Of a stretch of 64,000 nt of DNA, positions 16,171 to 24,206 are shown piece by piece. The position numbers and the translations under genes are program-made. Numbering within the stretch: position 1 is the stretch's first letter; every line of letters begins with the position of its first letter. The DNA comes from Pseudomonadota bacterium (GTDB lineage: Bacteria > Desulfobacterota > Desulfobulbia > Desulfobulbales > JAHJIY01): NCBI GenBank assembly GCA_018823175.1, contig JAHJIY010000008.1:1-64000 (forward strand), in the 5' to 3' direction. The notes below the pieces were generated by a model. It was not told where the DNA came from and ran no database searches. It saw only the letters and a list, made by a program, of their open reading frames with translations.

Positions 16171-17349
16171 ATGCCACGACAACTTCTGATAATCCTGCTG
16201 CTTTCCGTCTTTATCGCCCTGTTGGGGATTGGGATTATTGTGCCCGTAATGCCGATGTTTGCCGAAAGTCTCGGGGCCGGTGGTTTGACCCTGGGGATAA
16301 TTGTTGCCGCTTTTTCCTTGACCAGGGGCTTTTGTCAGCCGGTGGTGGGTAATCTCTCCGATCGTTGGGGGCGCAAGGGATTTTTGCTTAGTGGTCTTTG
16401 TGTTTATGGTCTGGTCGGCCTCTTGATGCCGGCGGCCACTTCCCTTGGCATGCTGATTCTGATCCGCGCCCTGCATGGGGTGGGTTCGGCGATGATCGTG
16501 CCGGTGGCGATGGCTTATGTCGCTGATTTGTCGCCGGTCGGCCTTGAAGGGCGTTATATGGGGTTGCTTAATGTCGCCATCTTTTCCGGCATTGGTTGTG
16601 GCCCCTTGATCGGCGGCTTTTGTACCGATCGCTGGGGGATGGCCTCGGCCTTTTATGTGATGGCGGGCTTAAGTTTTCTGGCCATGCTGCTGGTCATGCT
16701 GCAGATGCCGGCTACGCCGCTTCCTGCGGTGCTTAAGGGTCGTGCTGTCGGGGTAATCAAGTCCTTGCAGACGATGCTGGCCAGCCAGCGGACTGCCGGC
16801 ATCCTGCTGGCCCGGATGGCCACGATGATTGTGATGGTCCCGACCATGGCCTTACTTCCTCTGCTGATGCATCAGTGGTTTGAGGCGACCGGCATGCAGA
16901 TTGGCGTGGTGATCGCTTCTCGGACTCTGGTCAACGCCACTCTACAGACTCCCTTTGGCCGGTTGGCCGATCGTATTGACAAGGTAAAGTTTTTGCGGCT
17001 CGGTTGCCTGATCATCAGTGGGGTCATGTGTCTGGTGCCGCTGGCCGGAAATTTCTGGGTCCTGCTCGGATTGTTCGTTATTCTGGGCAGTGGGGAGGCA
17101 ATTATTTGGCCAACTCTGGGGGCGTTGGCCACCGAGGAAGGGAGGCGGTATGGACAGGGTTCCATGATGGGGGTTTTTAATCTGGCCATGAGCAGCGGGG
17201 TATTTATCGGGGCGATCGGGGCTGGTTTTACCTCGGACTGGCTGGGTCTGGACTGGTCCTTTCTGCTGATCGGGCTTTTGGTCCTTAGTCTGAGCCTGGT
17301 TGCCACCAAACTCATGGTCCGACCGGCGGTTACGGATAGTGGCAGGTAG
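16171..17349 (+). CDS. Major facilitator superfamily transporter
   Basis: The 392-residue protein has 12 predicted membrane helices and the MFS loop 2-3 motif VGNLSDRWGRKGFLLSG. A later half-repeat motif is GRLADRIDKVKFLRLG. The drug:H+ antiporter-1 style sequence ALHGVGSAMIVPVAMAYVAD in helices 4-5 (motif B/C region) suggests export of a small molecule. The substrate is unknown. It is transcribed alone, with a promoter presumably in the divergent region upstream. Confidence 0.9.
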   Translation: MPRQLLIILLLSVFIALLGIGIIVPVMPMFAESLGAGGLTLGIIVAAFSLTRGFCQPVVGNLSDRWGRKGFLLSGLCVYGLVGLLMPAATSLGMLILIRALHGVGSAMIVPVAMAYVADLSPVGLEGRYMGLLNVAIFSGIGCGPLIGGFCTDRWGMASAFYVMAGLSFLAMLLVMLQMPATPLPAVLKGRAVGVIKSLQTMLASQRTAGILLARMATMIVMVPTMALLPLLMHQWFEATGMQIGVVIASRTLVNATLQTPFGRLADRIDKVKFLRLGCLIISGVMCLVPLAGNFWVLLGLFVILGSGEAIIWPTLGALATEEGRRYGQGSMMGVFNLAMSSGVFIGAIGAGFTSDWLGLDWSFLLIGLLVLSLSLVATKLMVRPAVTDSGR

Positions 17350-17577
17350 CTTTGTCAGCCACTAATGGTCGATAGAATTATCGCGACGCGAAAAGAGACC
17401 TCGCAACCTTACCTTGTTGAAATGGTTGTCTTGTGGTATAAAATCTTCTCGATTTATTATGGGATAAACTTGAGAATTATAATTAGTTTCGTCACGATCT
17501 TCTGATTCCTGTCAGTTCATCACCTGCTCTGTTGCAGGCCTTCTTTTCACTTCTTTATAAACCTTCGGCATAAAATA

Positions 17578-19902
17578 ATGAACGGACAACTGATTAAATC
17601 TCAAGGCAGCATGGGAACCGCCCCGGTCTTCCTGGCCGCCATTTCTACTATCCTTGGCGCCATCATGTTCCTGCGCTTCGGCTTTGCGGTGGGTAACGTC
17701 GGTTTTATCGGGACCCTGGTTATTATTCTGATTGGCCATGCCGTAACCATTCCCACCGCCATGGCCCTGGCCGAGATCGCCACCAACCAGAAGGTGGAAG
17801 GCGGGGGCGAGTATTTTATCATTTCCCGTTCTTTTGGGATCATTCCCGGCTCTGCCATCGGGATCTCGCTTTTTTTCTCCCAGGCGATCAGTGTGGCTTT
17901 TTATACTATCGCCTTTGCCGAGGCCTTTCGGCCGGTGTTTGCCTGGCTGGCTGTCACCTACCAGTTTACCATCACTGATGCCAGAATAGTCAGTTTGCCG
18001 GCGGTGATCCTGCTTGGGGTGATGGTCATTACCAAGGGTGCCGACGTGGGGATCAAACTGCTTTATTGGGTGGTCGGAGTTCTTTTCATTTCTCTCTTGC
18101 TCTTTTTTCTCGGCTCTACCGATTATACCAAGGTCCTGAGCTATCATAACTTTATCGATACCGTAGAAGCGCCGAATAATTTTTTTCTGGTTTTTGCCAT
18201 CTGCTTTCCGGCCTTTACCGGGATGACGGCCGGGGTCGGACTGTCCGGTGATCTGCGTGACACCAAACGTTCGATTCCTCTGGGGACCTTGACCGCCACT
18301 CTGGTCGGGATGTTGGTCTATATCGCCATTGCCTATAAACTGGCGGTTTCAGCCAGCCCCGCTGATCTGATCGGCGACCAGTTGATCATGGCCAAAATCG
18401 CCCTCTGGGGTCCGATCATCCCGATCGGCCTGGCCTGCGCCACCATCTCTTCGGCCCTTGGTTCCGCCCTGGTGGCACCTCGGACCCTCCAGGCCCTGGC
18501 CTCGGATGATATTTTACCCTTCCGGCCCCTGGCTGCCTGGTTGGCCAAGGGTAAGGGGCCATCTTCTGAACCGCGCAACAGTTCGATCGTGGTCTTCGGT
18601 CTGGCGGTGCTTTTCGTGATGATGGGCGATGTGGACTTTGTGGCCCAGGTTATTTCCATGTTTTTTATGGTCACCTACGGCTCGATCTGCCTGATCTCTT
18701 TTCTGGAGCATTTTGCGGCGGATCCTTCCTATCGGCCGGCTTTTCGTTCAAAATGGTATATCTCCTTGTTCGGGGCCATCGCCTGCATTTGGCTGATGTT
18801 CAAGATGAGCATGCCCTATGCCATTGTTTCTATTCTGGTCATGGTGGCCCTTTATCTGTGGATCAGTTATAGCAATCCGGACCGGCGCGGTCTGGCCTCA
18901 ATTTTCCAGGGCGCCATCTTTCAGGTCAGCCGCCAGTTGCAGATTTTTCTTCAGAAATCAACTCGCCTTAGTACGGAAGAGCGTTGGCGGCCCTCGGTGG
19001 TCTGTATTTCTTCCCATTCCTTTGAACGGCTTGATGCCTTCAATCTATTGCGCTGGATCTCGCATCGGTTCGGGTTCGGCACCTATATCCATTATATTGA
19101 GGGTTATCTCTCCCGTGAATCGGTGGCGGTCTCCCGGGACGTCTTTCAGCGATTGGTTCGGCTCACCGCGGTCAGTCACTCCAATATCTACGTCGACACC
19201 ATGACCAGCCCGTCCTATACCACCGCGATTTCGCAATTGGCCCAATTGCCGGGGATTTCCGGTAAGGAAAACAATCTGATACTTTTTGAGTTTTCCCGGG
19301 AACATCAAGAAGACCTCAACGATATCATCACCAACTTCCGCATGGTGGCCGCCTCAGATTTTGATATCTGTATTCTCGGCTCAACCTCGCGTAATTACGG
19401 TTATCATCGGGAAATTCATGTCTGGATTACCCCGGATGATTATGAAAATGCCAGTCTGATGATTCTTCTGGCCTATATCGTTCTGGGGCATCCGGACTGG
19501 GAAGAAGGTGAAATCAAACTTTTCGCCTCTTTTCCAAGCAATGAAATTGATGAGCAGAAAGAACGGCTCCTTGGGCTTATTCGTGACGGACGGTTGCCGA
19601 TTTCGGCCAAGAATGTCGAGTTGATCCCGGCTGATTCCGGCACCAGCCGAAAAGATTTGATCGCCACGCAGTCGCGGGATGCGGACTTGATTATTATCGG
19701 GTTGGTGAGTGAGGCTCTGTTCCATCAAAAGGAAAAGATTTTCGAGGGGTATGATAATCTGGGAAACATCCTCTGGGTCAACACCAAGAATGAGATTCAG
19801 CTCAGTCGTGAGGAGACAACCGAGTCGGAGGAAGTGGTCCCTGGTGAGGATGATGGGTCGGTGGTCGTTGTGGCGCCGGAGGAAACAACTCCGGCGGTAT
19901 AA
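17578..19902 (+). CDS. Cation-chloride cotransporter-like APC-family permease with large cytosolic C-terminus
   Basis: The 774-residue protein has 12 hydrophobic segments in residues 15-440. The first helix, GTAPVFLAAISTILGAIMFL RFG, and EGGGEYFIISRS are typical of SLC12-type cation-chloride cotransporters and their APC relatives, as is FPAFTGMTAGVGLSGDLRD. The last 310 residues are soluble and contain SVVCISSHSFERLDAFNLLR and a C-terminal alpha/beta segment (RDADLIIIGLVSEAL) like the regulatory domain of bacterial and eukaryotic CCCs. It likely moves Na+/K+ with Cl- or an amino acid; the ion pair is not readable. No partner gene is adjacent. Confidence 0.85.
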   Translation: MNGQLIKSQGSMGTAPVFLAAISTILGAIMFLRFGFAVGNVGFIGTLVIILIGHAVTIPTAMALAEIATNQKVEGGGEYFIISRSFGIIPGSAIGISLFFSQAISVAFYTIAFAEAFRPVFAWLAVTYQFTITDARIVSLPAVILLGVMVITKGADVGIKLLYWVVGVLFISLLLFFLGSTDYTKVLSYHNFIDTVEAPNNFFLVFAICFPAFTGMTAGVGLSGDLRDTKRSIPLGTLTATLVGMLVYIAIAYKLAVSASPADLIGDQLIMAKIALWGPIIPIGLACATISSALGSALVAPRTLQALASDDILPFRPLAAWLAKGKGPSSEPRNSSIVVFGLAVLFVMMGDVDFVAQVISMFFMVTYGSICLISFLEHFAADPSYRPAFRSKWYISLFGAIACIWLMFKMSMPYAIVSILVMVALYLWISYSNPDRRGLASIFQGAIFQVSRQLQIFLQKSTRLSTEERWRPSVVCISSHSFERLDAFNLLRWISHRFGFGTYIHYIEGYLSRESVAVSRDVFQRLVRLTAVSHSNIYVDTMTSPSYTTAISQLAQLPGISGKENNLILFEFSREHQEDLNDIITNFRMVAASDFDICILGSTSRNYGYHREIHVWITPDDYENASLMILLAYIVLGHPDWEEGEIKLFASFPSNEIDEQKERLLGLIRDGRLPISAKNVELIPADSGTSRKDLIATQSRDADLIIIGLVSEALFHQKEKIFEGYDNLGNILWVNTKNEIQLSREETTESEEVVPGEDDGSVVVVAPEETTPAV

Positions 19903-20048
19903 AAGCAGCTACCGGGCGGGTGCCAGCGCCAAAAGTCTGTGGTTATATTTTCTTTTTGGTTTTTCTCGATTTTCGGCCAACTATTGTTGTTTTGTGCCGC
20001 CAATTGTGATCATGAACCGTTCTGAGTATTTTCCTGGTTGGTTTGTTT

Positions 20049-20321
20049 CTATTTGAGAATCAAGGCGGCACCCTCAAAGATGGCCTGGGCCACCTTCTTT
20101 CTGGCCGAGCCCAGAAGCCGTTGCACCGTCCCCCGGGAGACCCCCATTTTCAAGCCGGCCTCTTCCTGAAATAAACCTTCATAATCACTGAGTTTTAATG
20201 CTTCCAGTTCGTCTTGTTCAATTGAAATATGGACCAGCTGGCTGAGCGGCGTGCCGGTTGGCTTGAAGGCCTGACCCTGCATCTGGCAGCCGCAGTGTCT
20301 CGGTTTTTTAGGTCTGGGCAT
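20049..20321 (-). CDS. DUF134 helix-turn-helix regulator
   Basis: The 90-residue protein begins MPRPKKPRHCGCQMQGQAFK, typical of DUF134. It ends in a sigma-region-4-like HTH: LSDYEGLFQEEAGLKMGVSR, then GTVQRLLGSARKKVAQAI. The start is ATG 20321, preceded by a G6 ribosome-binding site. The frame extends upstream through an operator, which I take as non-coding. It is divergent from a NifX/NafY-like gene, a common DUF134 partnership. Two identical 16-bp palindromes lie between the two genes, and I infer that it binds them and represses both. Conserved cysteines near the start suggest a metal or Fe-S sensor. Confidence 0.9.
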   Translation of the reverse strand: MPRPKKPRHCGCQMQGQAFKPTGTPLSQLVHISIEQDELEALKLSDYEGLFQEEAGLKMGVSRGTVQRLLGSARKKVAQAIFEGAALILK

Positions 20322-20359
20322 ATGCCCCCCTTTTTTGAGGTAGATGTTTGTTCCGGTTA

Positions 20360-20375
20360 TTGTGCATATGCACAA
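20360..20375. promoter_or_regulatory. Operator copy 1 (perfect 16-bp palindrome)
   Basis: TTGTGCATATGCACAA is a perfect palindrome 39 bp upstream of the DUF134 start codon. The identical sequence recurs 50 bp to the right (centre to centre, close to five helical turns). Confidence 0.85.
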
Positions 20376-20383
20376 AATAAAAC

Positions 20384-20411
20384 TTGACAGGCAGCCGCAG
20401 GGTATTATTTT
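20384..20411 (+). promoter_or_regulatory. Promoter of the NifX-like gene
   Basis: TTGACA (20384-20389) and TATTTT (20406-20411) are spaced 16 bases apart. The -10 region overlaps the left edge of operator copy 2, so bound repressor would block polymerase. Confidence 0.6.
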
Positions 20412-20425
20412 GTGCATATGCACAA
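20410..20425. promoter_or_regulatory. Operator copy 2 (perfect 16-bp palindrome)
   Basis: A second exact copy of TTGTGCATATGCACAA lies across the -10/start region of the rightward promoter, 54 bp before the NifX-like start codon. Confidence 0.85.
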
Positions 20426-20478
20426 TAAATTCTTTTTTATATAATCAGACCTTTATTAAATTTCAACAGGAGAAGTTG

Positions 20479-20877
20479 ATGACAATCGAAAAGATAGCTG
20501 TTCCATCTAATACCCCCGGCGGGCTTGATAGTGTGATGTCGGATCATTTTGGTCATTGTGATCTTTTTACGATTCTAACCATGCAGGGCAAGGAAATTAT
20601 CGAGGTCAGCACGGTCAATAATGTCGAGCATGGCGCCGGTGGTTGTCTGGCCCCGATCAATCTGCTGGCCGAAAGGGGGGTAAATTCCATTGTGGTTTCC
20701 GGGATGGGCAAGAGGCCGTTGGCCGGTTTTCAGGAAGTCGGGATCAAGGTTTTCTGGACCGCTTTGTCACCCAAGCCGACGATCAAAGAATTGGTCGAGG
20801 ATTTCTGTAACACCACTCGGCAACCGATGGAATTAATTCAGGCGTGTAAGGGGAGCGGTAATTGTCATAACCATTAA
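20479..20877 (+). CDS. NifX/NafY-like (dinitrogenase iron-molybdenum cofactor family) protein
   Basis: The 132-residue protein belongs to the NifB/NifX/VnfX domain family. MTIEKIAVPSNTPGGLDSVM is followed by SDHFGHCDLFTI, where H and C are candidate metal ligands. NVEHGAGGCLAPINLLAERG and VVSGMGKRPLAGF form the usual core, and the tail CKGSGNCHNH is Cys/His-rich. Start ATG 20479 has AGGAGA seven bases upstream. Such stand-alone proteins occur widely in anaerobes without nitrogenase and probably bind Fe-S or metal clusters. Divergence from DUF134 with shared palindromes indicates joint regulation. Confidence 0.88.
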   Translation: MTIEKIAVPSNTPGGLDSVMSDHFGHCDLFTILTMQGKEIIEVSTVNNVEHGAGGCLAPINLLAERGVNSIVVSGMGKRPLAGFQEVGIKVFWTALSPKPTIKELVEDFCNTTRQPMELIQACKGSGNCHNH

Positions 20878-21047
20878 TTAGTGTCTGTCCATAAATGGTC
20901 TTTTTCTCCGATAACTTCGTTGCTGCGGTTTCTGAAAGTGCTCACGGACACTAGTCCGCGAAGTTTATGCCCGGTTTTTTGGGGTGCTTTTCAAAATCCT
21001 AGCGCCTCGTTCTCGAACAAAAATCCTCATTTCTGGACAGACACTAA
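20878..21047. mobile_element. MITE-like element, 170 bp, 19-bp terminal inverted repeats
   Basis: Left end TTAGTGTCTGTCCATAAAT (20878-20896) and right end ATTTCTGGACAGACACTAA (21029-21047) are inverted copies with one mismatch. The interior is non-coding. A third copy of the same end sequence occurs alone at 43032-43050. It begins one base after the NifX-like stop codon. Confidence 0.7.
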
Positions 21048-21095
21048 CTACTGAAACGTGGTGCAAAAACGGTTCTTTGGTTTTTGCCCCGCGGC

Positions 21096-21437
21096 TCACA
21101 CTTTTTTGACAAACATTGATTTGAGTTTCATGGCGCCGATCCCGTCAATCTTACAGTCGATATCATGATCACCTTCGACCAGGCGGATATTTTTGACTTT
21201 GGTCCCGACCTTGACTGTCAGTGAAGATCCTTTGACCTTGAGACCTTTGATCACGGTTACCGTATCACCATCTTGCAGCGGATTACCGTTGGCGTCTCTA
21301 ATGACTTTTTCCCCGGTGCCATTTTCGATCATCGCATCTTTGAGCCACTCATCACCGCATTCCGGACAAATGTACAAAAGCCCGTCTTCGTAGGTATATT
21401 TTGAACCGCATTTCGGACAATTGGGTAAATCACTCAT
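21096..21437 (-). CDS. yjdM: YjdM/PhnA-family zinc-ribbon protein
   Basis: The 113-residue protein has an N-terminal zinc ribbon, [20 protein letters not shown] and PECGDEW (four cysteines in CxxC pairs). An SH3-like domain follows with [35 protein letters not shown] and [10 protein letters not shown]. This is the full YjdM family pattern. The old name PhnA (alkylphosphonate uptake) reflects gene position in E. coli; a role in phosphonate metabolism is not supported and no phn genes are nearby. It is transcribed alone. Length matches the family. Confidence 0.93.
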   Translation of the reverse strand: MSDLPNCPKCGSKYTYEDGLLYICPECGDEWLKDAMIENGTGEKVIRDANGNPLQDGDTVTVIKGLKVKGSSLTVKVGTKVKNIRLVEGDHDIDCKIDGIGAMKLKSMFVKKV

Positions 21438-21704
21438 GGTTATATCCTGTATATGTTTGGGTGACCTTTAATAGGCCGTTCCGGTTAATCTGCGAACTTA
21501 AGGCTAAAGTTAATGAAAATATTTTTGCTCCTTTTATGCCAGATCTTTACAATACTTATCAACTTATATTTTATGGATAAATCCTGGTAAAACTGTCAAA
21601 CTGAAATTTAACTGTAACGAAGGGAAACTGGTTGGTCGCGTGCACAAAAGTAATGGTTGGTTATCAGATAATTATTAATGTTTTTAAAAAAGGGGTGGTT
21701 AGCC

Positions 21705-22127
21705 ATGTTGAGAAAAGTCACAGCGGGATTAATTATGATGTTTGGTTTGGGTTTAATTGCCATACCGGTCTGGGGTCTTGATTTTAAGCCCGGTCTGTAT
21801 GAAATTACTTCAAAGGTTGAAATGCCAGGCATGCCGGCCGGTGCTATTCCGGCCCAAACTATTACCCAATGTATGACCGAACAGGATCCGGTTCCCAGTA
21901 AGAATGCCGGTGGGGAGGAATGTAAAGTAACCGACATGAAGCAGAGTGGAAATTCCATGACCTGGAAGATGAAATGTGATCAGCAGGAGGATATGATCAG
22001 TGAAGGTAAAATGACTTATAACGGAGACAGTTTTTCCGGAACGATCACCACCATGATGGGACCTAAGGCCGGGAACATGACCATTGTCACCCGGATTTCC
22101 GGCAAGCGGATTGGCGATTGCAAGTAG
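21705..22127 (+). CDS. DUF3617 periplasmic protein
   Basis: The protein has a signal peptide (LRKVTAGLIMMFGLGLIAIP, cleavage after VWG) and a mature domain beginning LDFKPGLYEITSKVEMPGMP. This is followed by TITQCMTEQDPVP, CKVTDMKQSGNSMTWKMKC and a C-terminal ISGKRIGDCK. The pattern W/F-K-P-G-x-Y/W-E with four conserved cysteines is DUF3617, a small exported family of unknown role. The start ATG 21705 has a GGGGTGG ribosome-binding site; an upstream in-frame ATG at 21678 lacks one. A terminator follows immediately. Confidence 0.88.
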   Translation: MLRKVTAGLIMMFGLGLIAIPVWGLDFKPGLYEITSKVEMPGMPAGAIPAQTITQCMTEQDPVPSKNAGGEECKVTDMKQSGNSMTWKMKCDQQEDMISEGKMTYNGDSFSGTITTMMGPKAGNMTIVTRISGKRIGDCK

Positions 22128-22133
22128 ATGGAG

Positions 22134-22163
22134 AACCGGTCAGCATGTCTGGCCGGTTTTTTT
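22134..22163 (+). terminator. Rho-independent terminator after the DUF3617 gene
   Basis: AACCGGTCAG pairs with CTGGCCGGTT (one G-U) around a short loop, and seven T follow. The amylosucrase start codon is 16 bp beyond. Confidence 0.88.
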
Positions 22164-22178
22164 AAAGGCAGGTAGGGA

Positions 22179-24122
22179 ATGACCGCAGATAAATGGACCC
22201 GGACGCAAGCCAATCGCACCCTTGACCGACTGCTCCCTAAACTCGAACGGTTGGCCGAGGGAGTGGACGCCGGGGAATGGCAGCTCTATGTTAACCGGTT
22301 GCGGCAGGAGTTCCCCAGGCTTTTCGGGGTCCTGTTTCATCTGTATGCGACTAATTACGATTTTTTCTTTTATCTGGAAGAATTGCTCTCCAACATGACC
22401 AGAATGTGGCTGGCCCGTTCCGCCGACCTCAAGGCTCTGGACACCGCCCGGATCATCGAACCGGGCTGGTTTGAGTCCAATCGGATGGTCGGCGCCATGT
22501 GTTATGTTGATCTGTTTGCCGGTGATCTGCAGGGGTTCCGCAAACGCATCCCTTATCTGGCCGAGTTGGGGATCACCATCCTTCATCTGATGCCGGTATT
22601 TAAGTGTCCGGCAGGCGACAATGACGGCGGCTACGCGATCAGTGATTACCGGACGGTTAACGAGGCGATCGGGACCATTGACCAGCTTCAGGAAATCGCC
22701 ACCGAACTAAGGCTTCGTGGGGTCAGTCTGGTGCTTGATTTTATCTTCAACCACACCTCCGACGAACACCTCTGGGCAAAAAAGGCCCTGGCCGGCGAAA
22801 CGGAATATCAGGATTTTTACCGGATGTTTCCCGATCGTCAGGAGCCGGACCGATATGAGGCGAGTATCCAGGCCATTTTTCCCGATGATCATCCGGGCTG
22901 TTTTACCTATCGTAGTAAAATCCGCAAATGGGTATGGACCACCTTTAATAATTTTCAGTGGGACCTGAACTACGAAAACCCGGAAGTATTTAACCGGATG
23001 GCGGCGGAGATGCTTTTTCTTGCCAATATCGGGGTAGAAATTCTGCGGCTTGACGCTGTGGCCTTTCTCTGGAAGCAGCCAGGCACCAGCTGCCAGAACC
23101 TGCCCGAGGCCCATATGATAATTCAGGCCTTTAATGCGGTGGCTAAGGTGGTGGCTCCGGCCATGGTTTTCAAATCCGAGGCCATCGTCCACCCCGATGA
23201 GGTGGTGCGTTATATTCATCCGCAGGAGTGCCAGATATCGTATAACCCTTTATTGATGGCTACCCTCTGGGAGGCAATGGCGACCAGAAACACCAGTATG
23301 GTCCGCAACTCCCTCGAACATAGGTTCGACATTGAGTCTGGTTGCGCCTGGGTGAATTATGTCCGGTGTCATGATGATATCGGTTGGACGTTTTCCGATG
23401 AGGATACTGCCGCCCTGCACATTAATCCCCAGGACCATCGCCGTTTCTTAAATGATTTTTATTCCGGCCGCTTTCCTGAATCTTTTGCCGTTGGTCTGAC
23501 CTTTCAGGAAAATCCGCTGACCGGTGATACCCGAATTTGCGGAACCACCGCTTCCCTTTGCGGATTGGAACAGGCTCTGGAAAGAAGTGATGTGGCTCAC
23601 ATCGAGCTGGCGATCCAACGCATTCTTTTGCTGCATGGATTGATCGCCACGATCGGCGGGATTCCGATGATTTATCTCGGCGATGCCCTGGGCTTCATGA
23701 ACGATTATTCTTTTCGGGAAGACCCGGCCAAGGCCGGAGACAGCCGCTGGGTGCATCGTCCTGTTTTTGACTGGCAGAAGGCCGAAGATCGTTTTGAACC
23801 AGATTCGGTGACGGCCAAGGTTTTTCACGGAATTTTGCGGATTATCCAGTTGCGTCAGCGCCATAAGGTGTTCAGCGGGATGGACACCGAAATTATCGAC
23901 CCCAAAAACAAGGCGTTGCTCGGGTACTTTCGCCATTTTGAAGATCAGACCGCTCTGTGTCTGGCCAATTTTTCTGAGGAGACTCAAACGGTGCCGGGCA
24001 ATCTGCTCCGCTTGCTGGGGATGCGCAAAGCCTTCACCGATCTGATGTCCGGCAAGACCTTGATCGCCATGGAGAGTCTGGTGATGGAGCCATACCAATT
24101 CATGGTGCTGGTCAAGGTCTGA
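22179..24122 (+). CDS. Amylosucrase (GH13 subfamily 4)
   Basis: The 647-residue enzyme transfers glucose from sucrose to alpha-glucan and releases fructose. The amylosucrase helical N-domain (about 1-90) precedes the (beta/alpha)8 barrel. Catalytic residues are visible: nucleophile Asp292 in ILRLDAVAFLWKQ, acid/base Glu334 in FKSEAIVHPDE and the third carboxylate Asp398 in YVRCHDDIGWTFSDED. DNDGGYAISDY and GGIPMIYLGD complete the GH13 regions. Length is close to the roughly 630 residues of known amylosucrases. No signal peptide, so it is cytosolic. A sucrose hydrolase or a related transglucosylase is the main alternative. Confidence 0.9.
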   Translation: MTADKWTRTQANRTLDRLLPKLERLAEGVDAGEWQLYVNRLRQEFPRLFGVLFHLYATNYDFFFYLEELLSNMTRMWLARSADLKALDTARIIEPGWFESNRMVGAMCYVDLFAGDLQGFRKRIPYLAELGITILHLMPVFKCPAGDNDGGYAISDYRTVNEAIGTIDQLQEIATELRLRGVSLVLDFIFNHTSDEHLWAKKALAGETEYQDFYRMFPDRQEPDRYEASIQAIFPDDHPGCFTYRSKIRKWVWTTFNNFQWDLNYENPEVFNRMAAEMLFLANIGVEILRLDAVAFLWKQPGTSCQNLPEAHMIIQAFNAVAKVVAPAMVFKSEAIVHPDEVVRYIHPQECQISYNPLLMATLWEAMATRNTSMVRNSLEHRFDIESGCAWVNYVRCHDDIGWTFSDEDTAALHINPQDHRRFLNDFYSGRFPESFAVGLTFQENPLTGDTRICGTTASLCGLEQALERSDVAHIELAIQRILLLHGLIATIGGIPMIYLGDALGFMNDYSFREDPAKAGDSRWVHRPVFDWQKAEDRFEPDSVTAKVFHGILRIIQLRQRHKVFSGMDTEIIDPKNKALLGYFRHFEDQTALCLANFSEETQTVPGNLLRLLGMRKAFTDLMSGKTLIAMESLVMEPYQFMVLVKV

Positions 24123-24206
24123 AATAGTATATTGTTTGGATGAATAAAAGCAGATTGTGGCAAATATCCCGGATCGATCTGCCTTACCCCGGCAAGTTTT
24201 ATAAAA

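Noticed and set aside
20344-20478. N-terminal extension of the NifX-like gene
   Set aside because: The extension would run through the promoter and second operator, and a good ribosome-binding site precedes ATG 20479.
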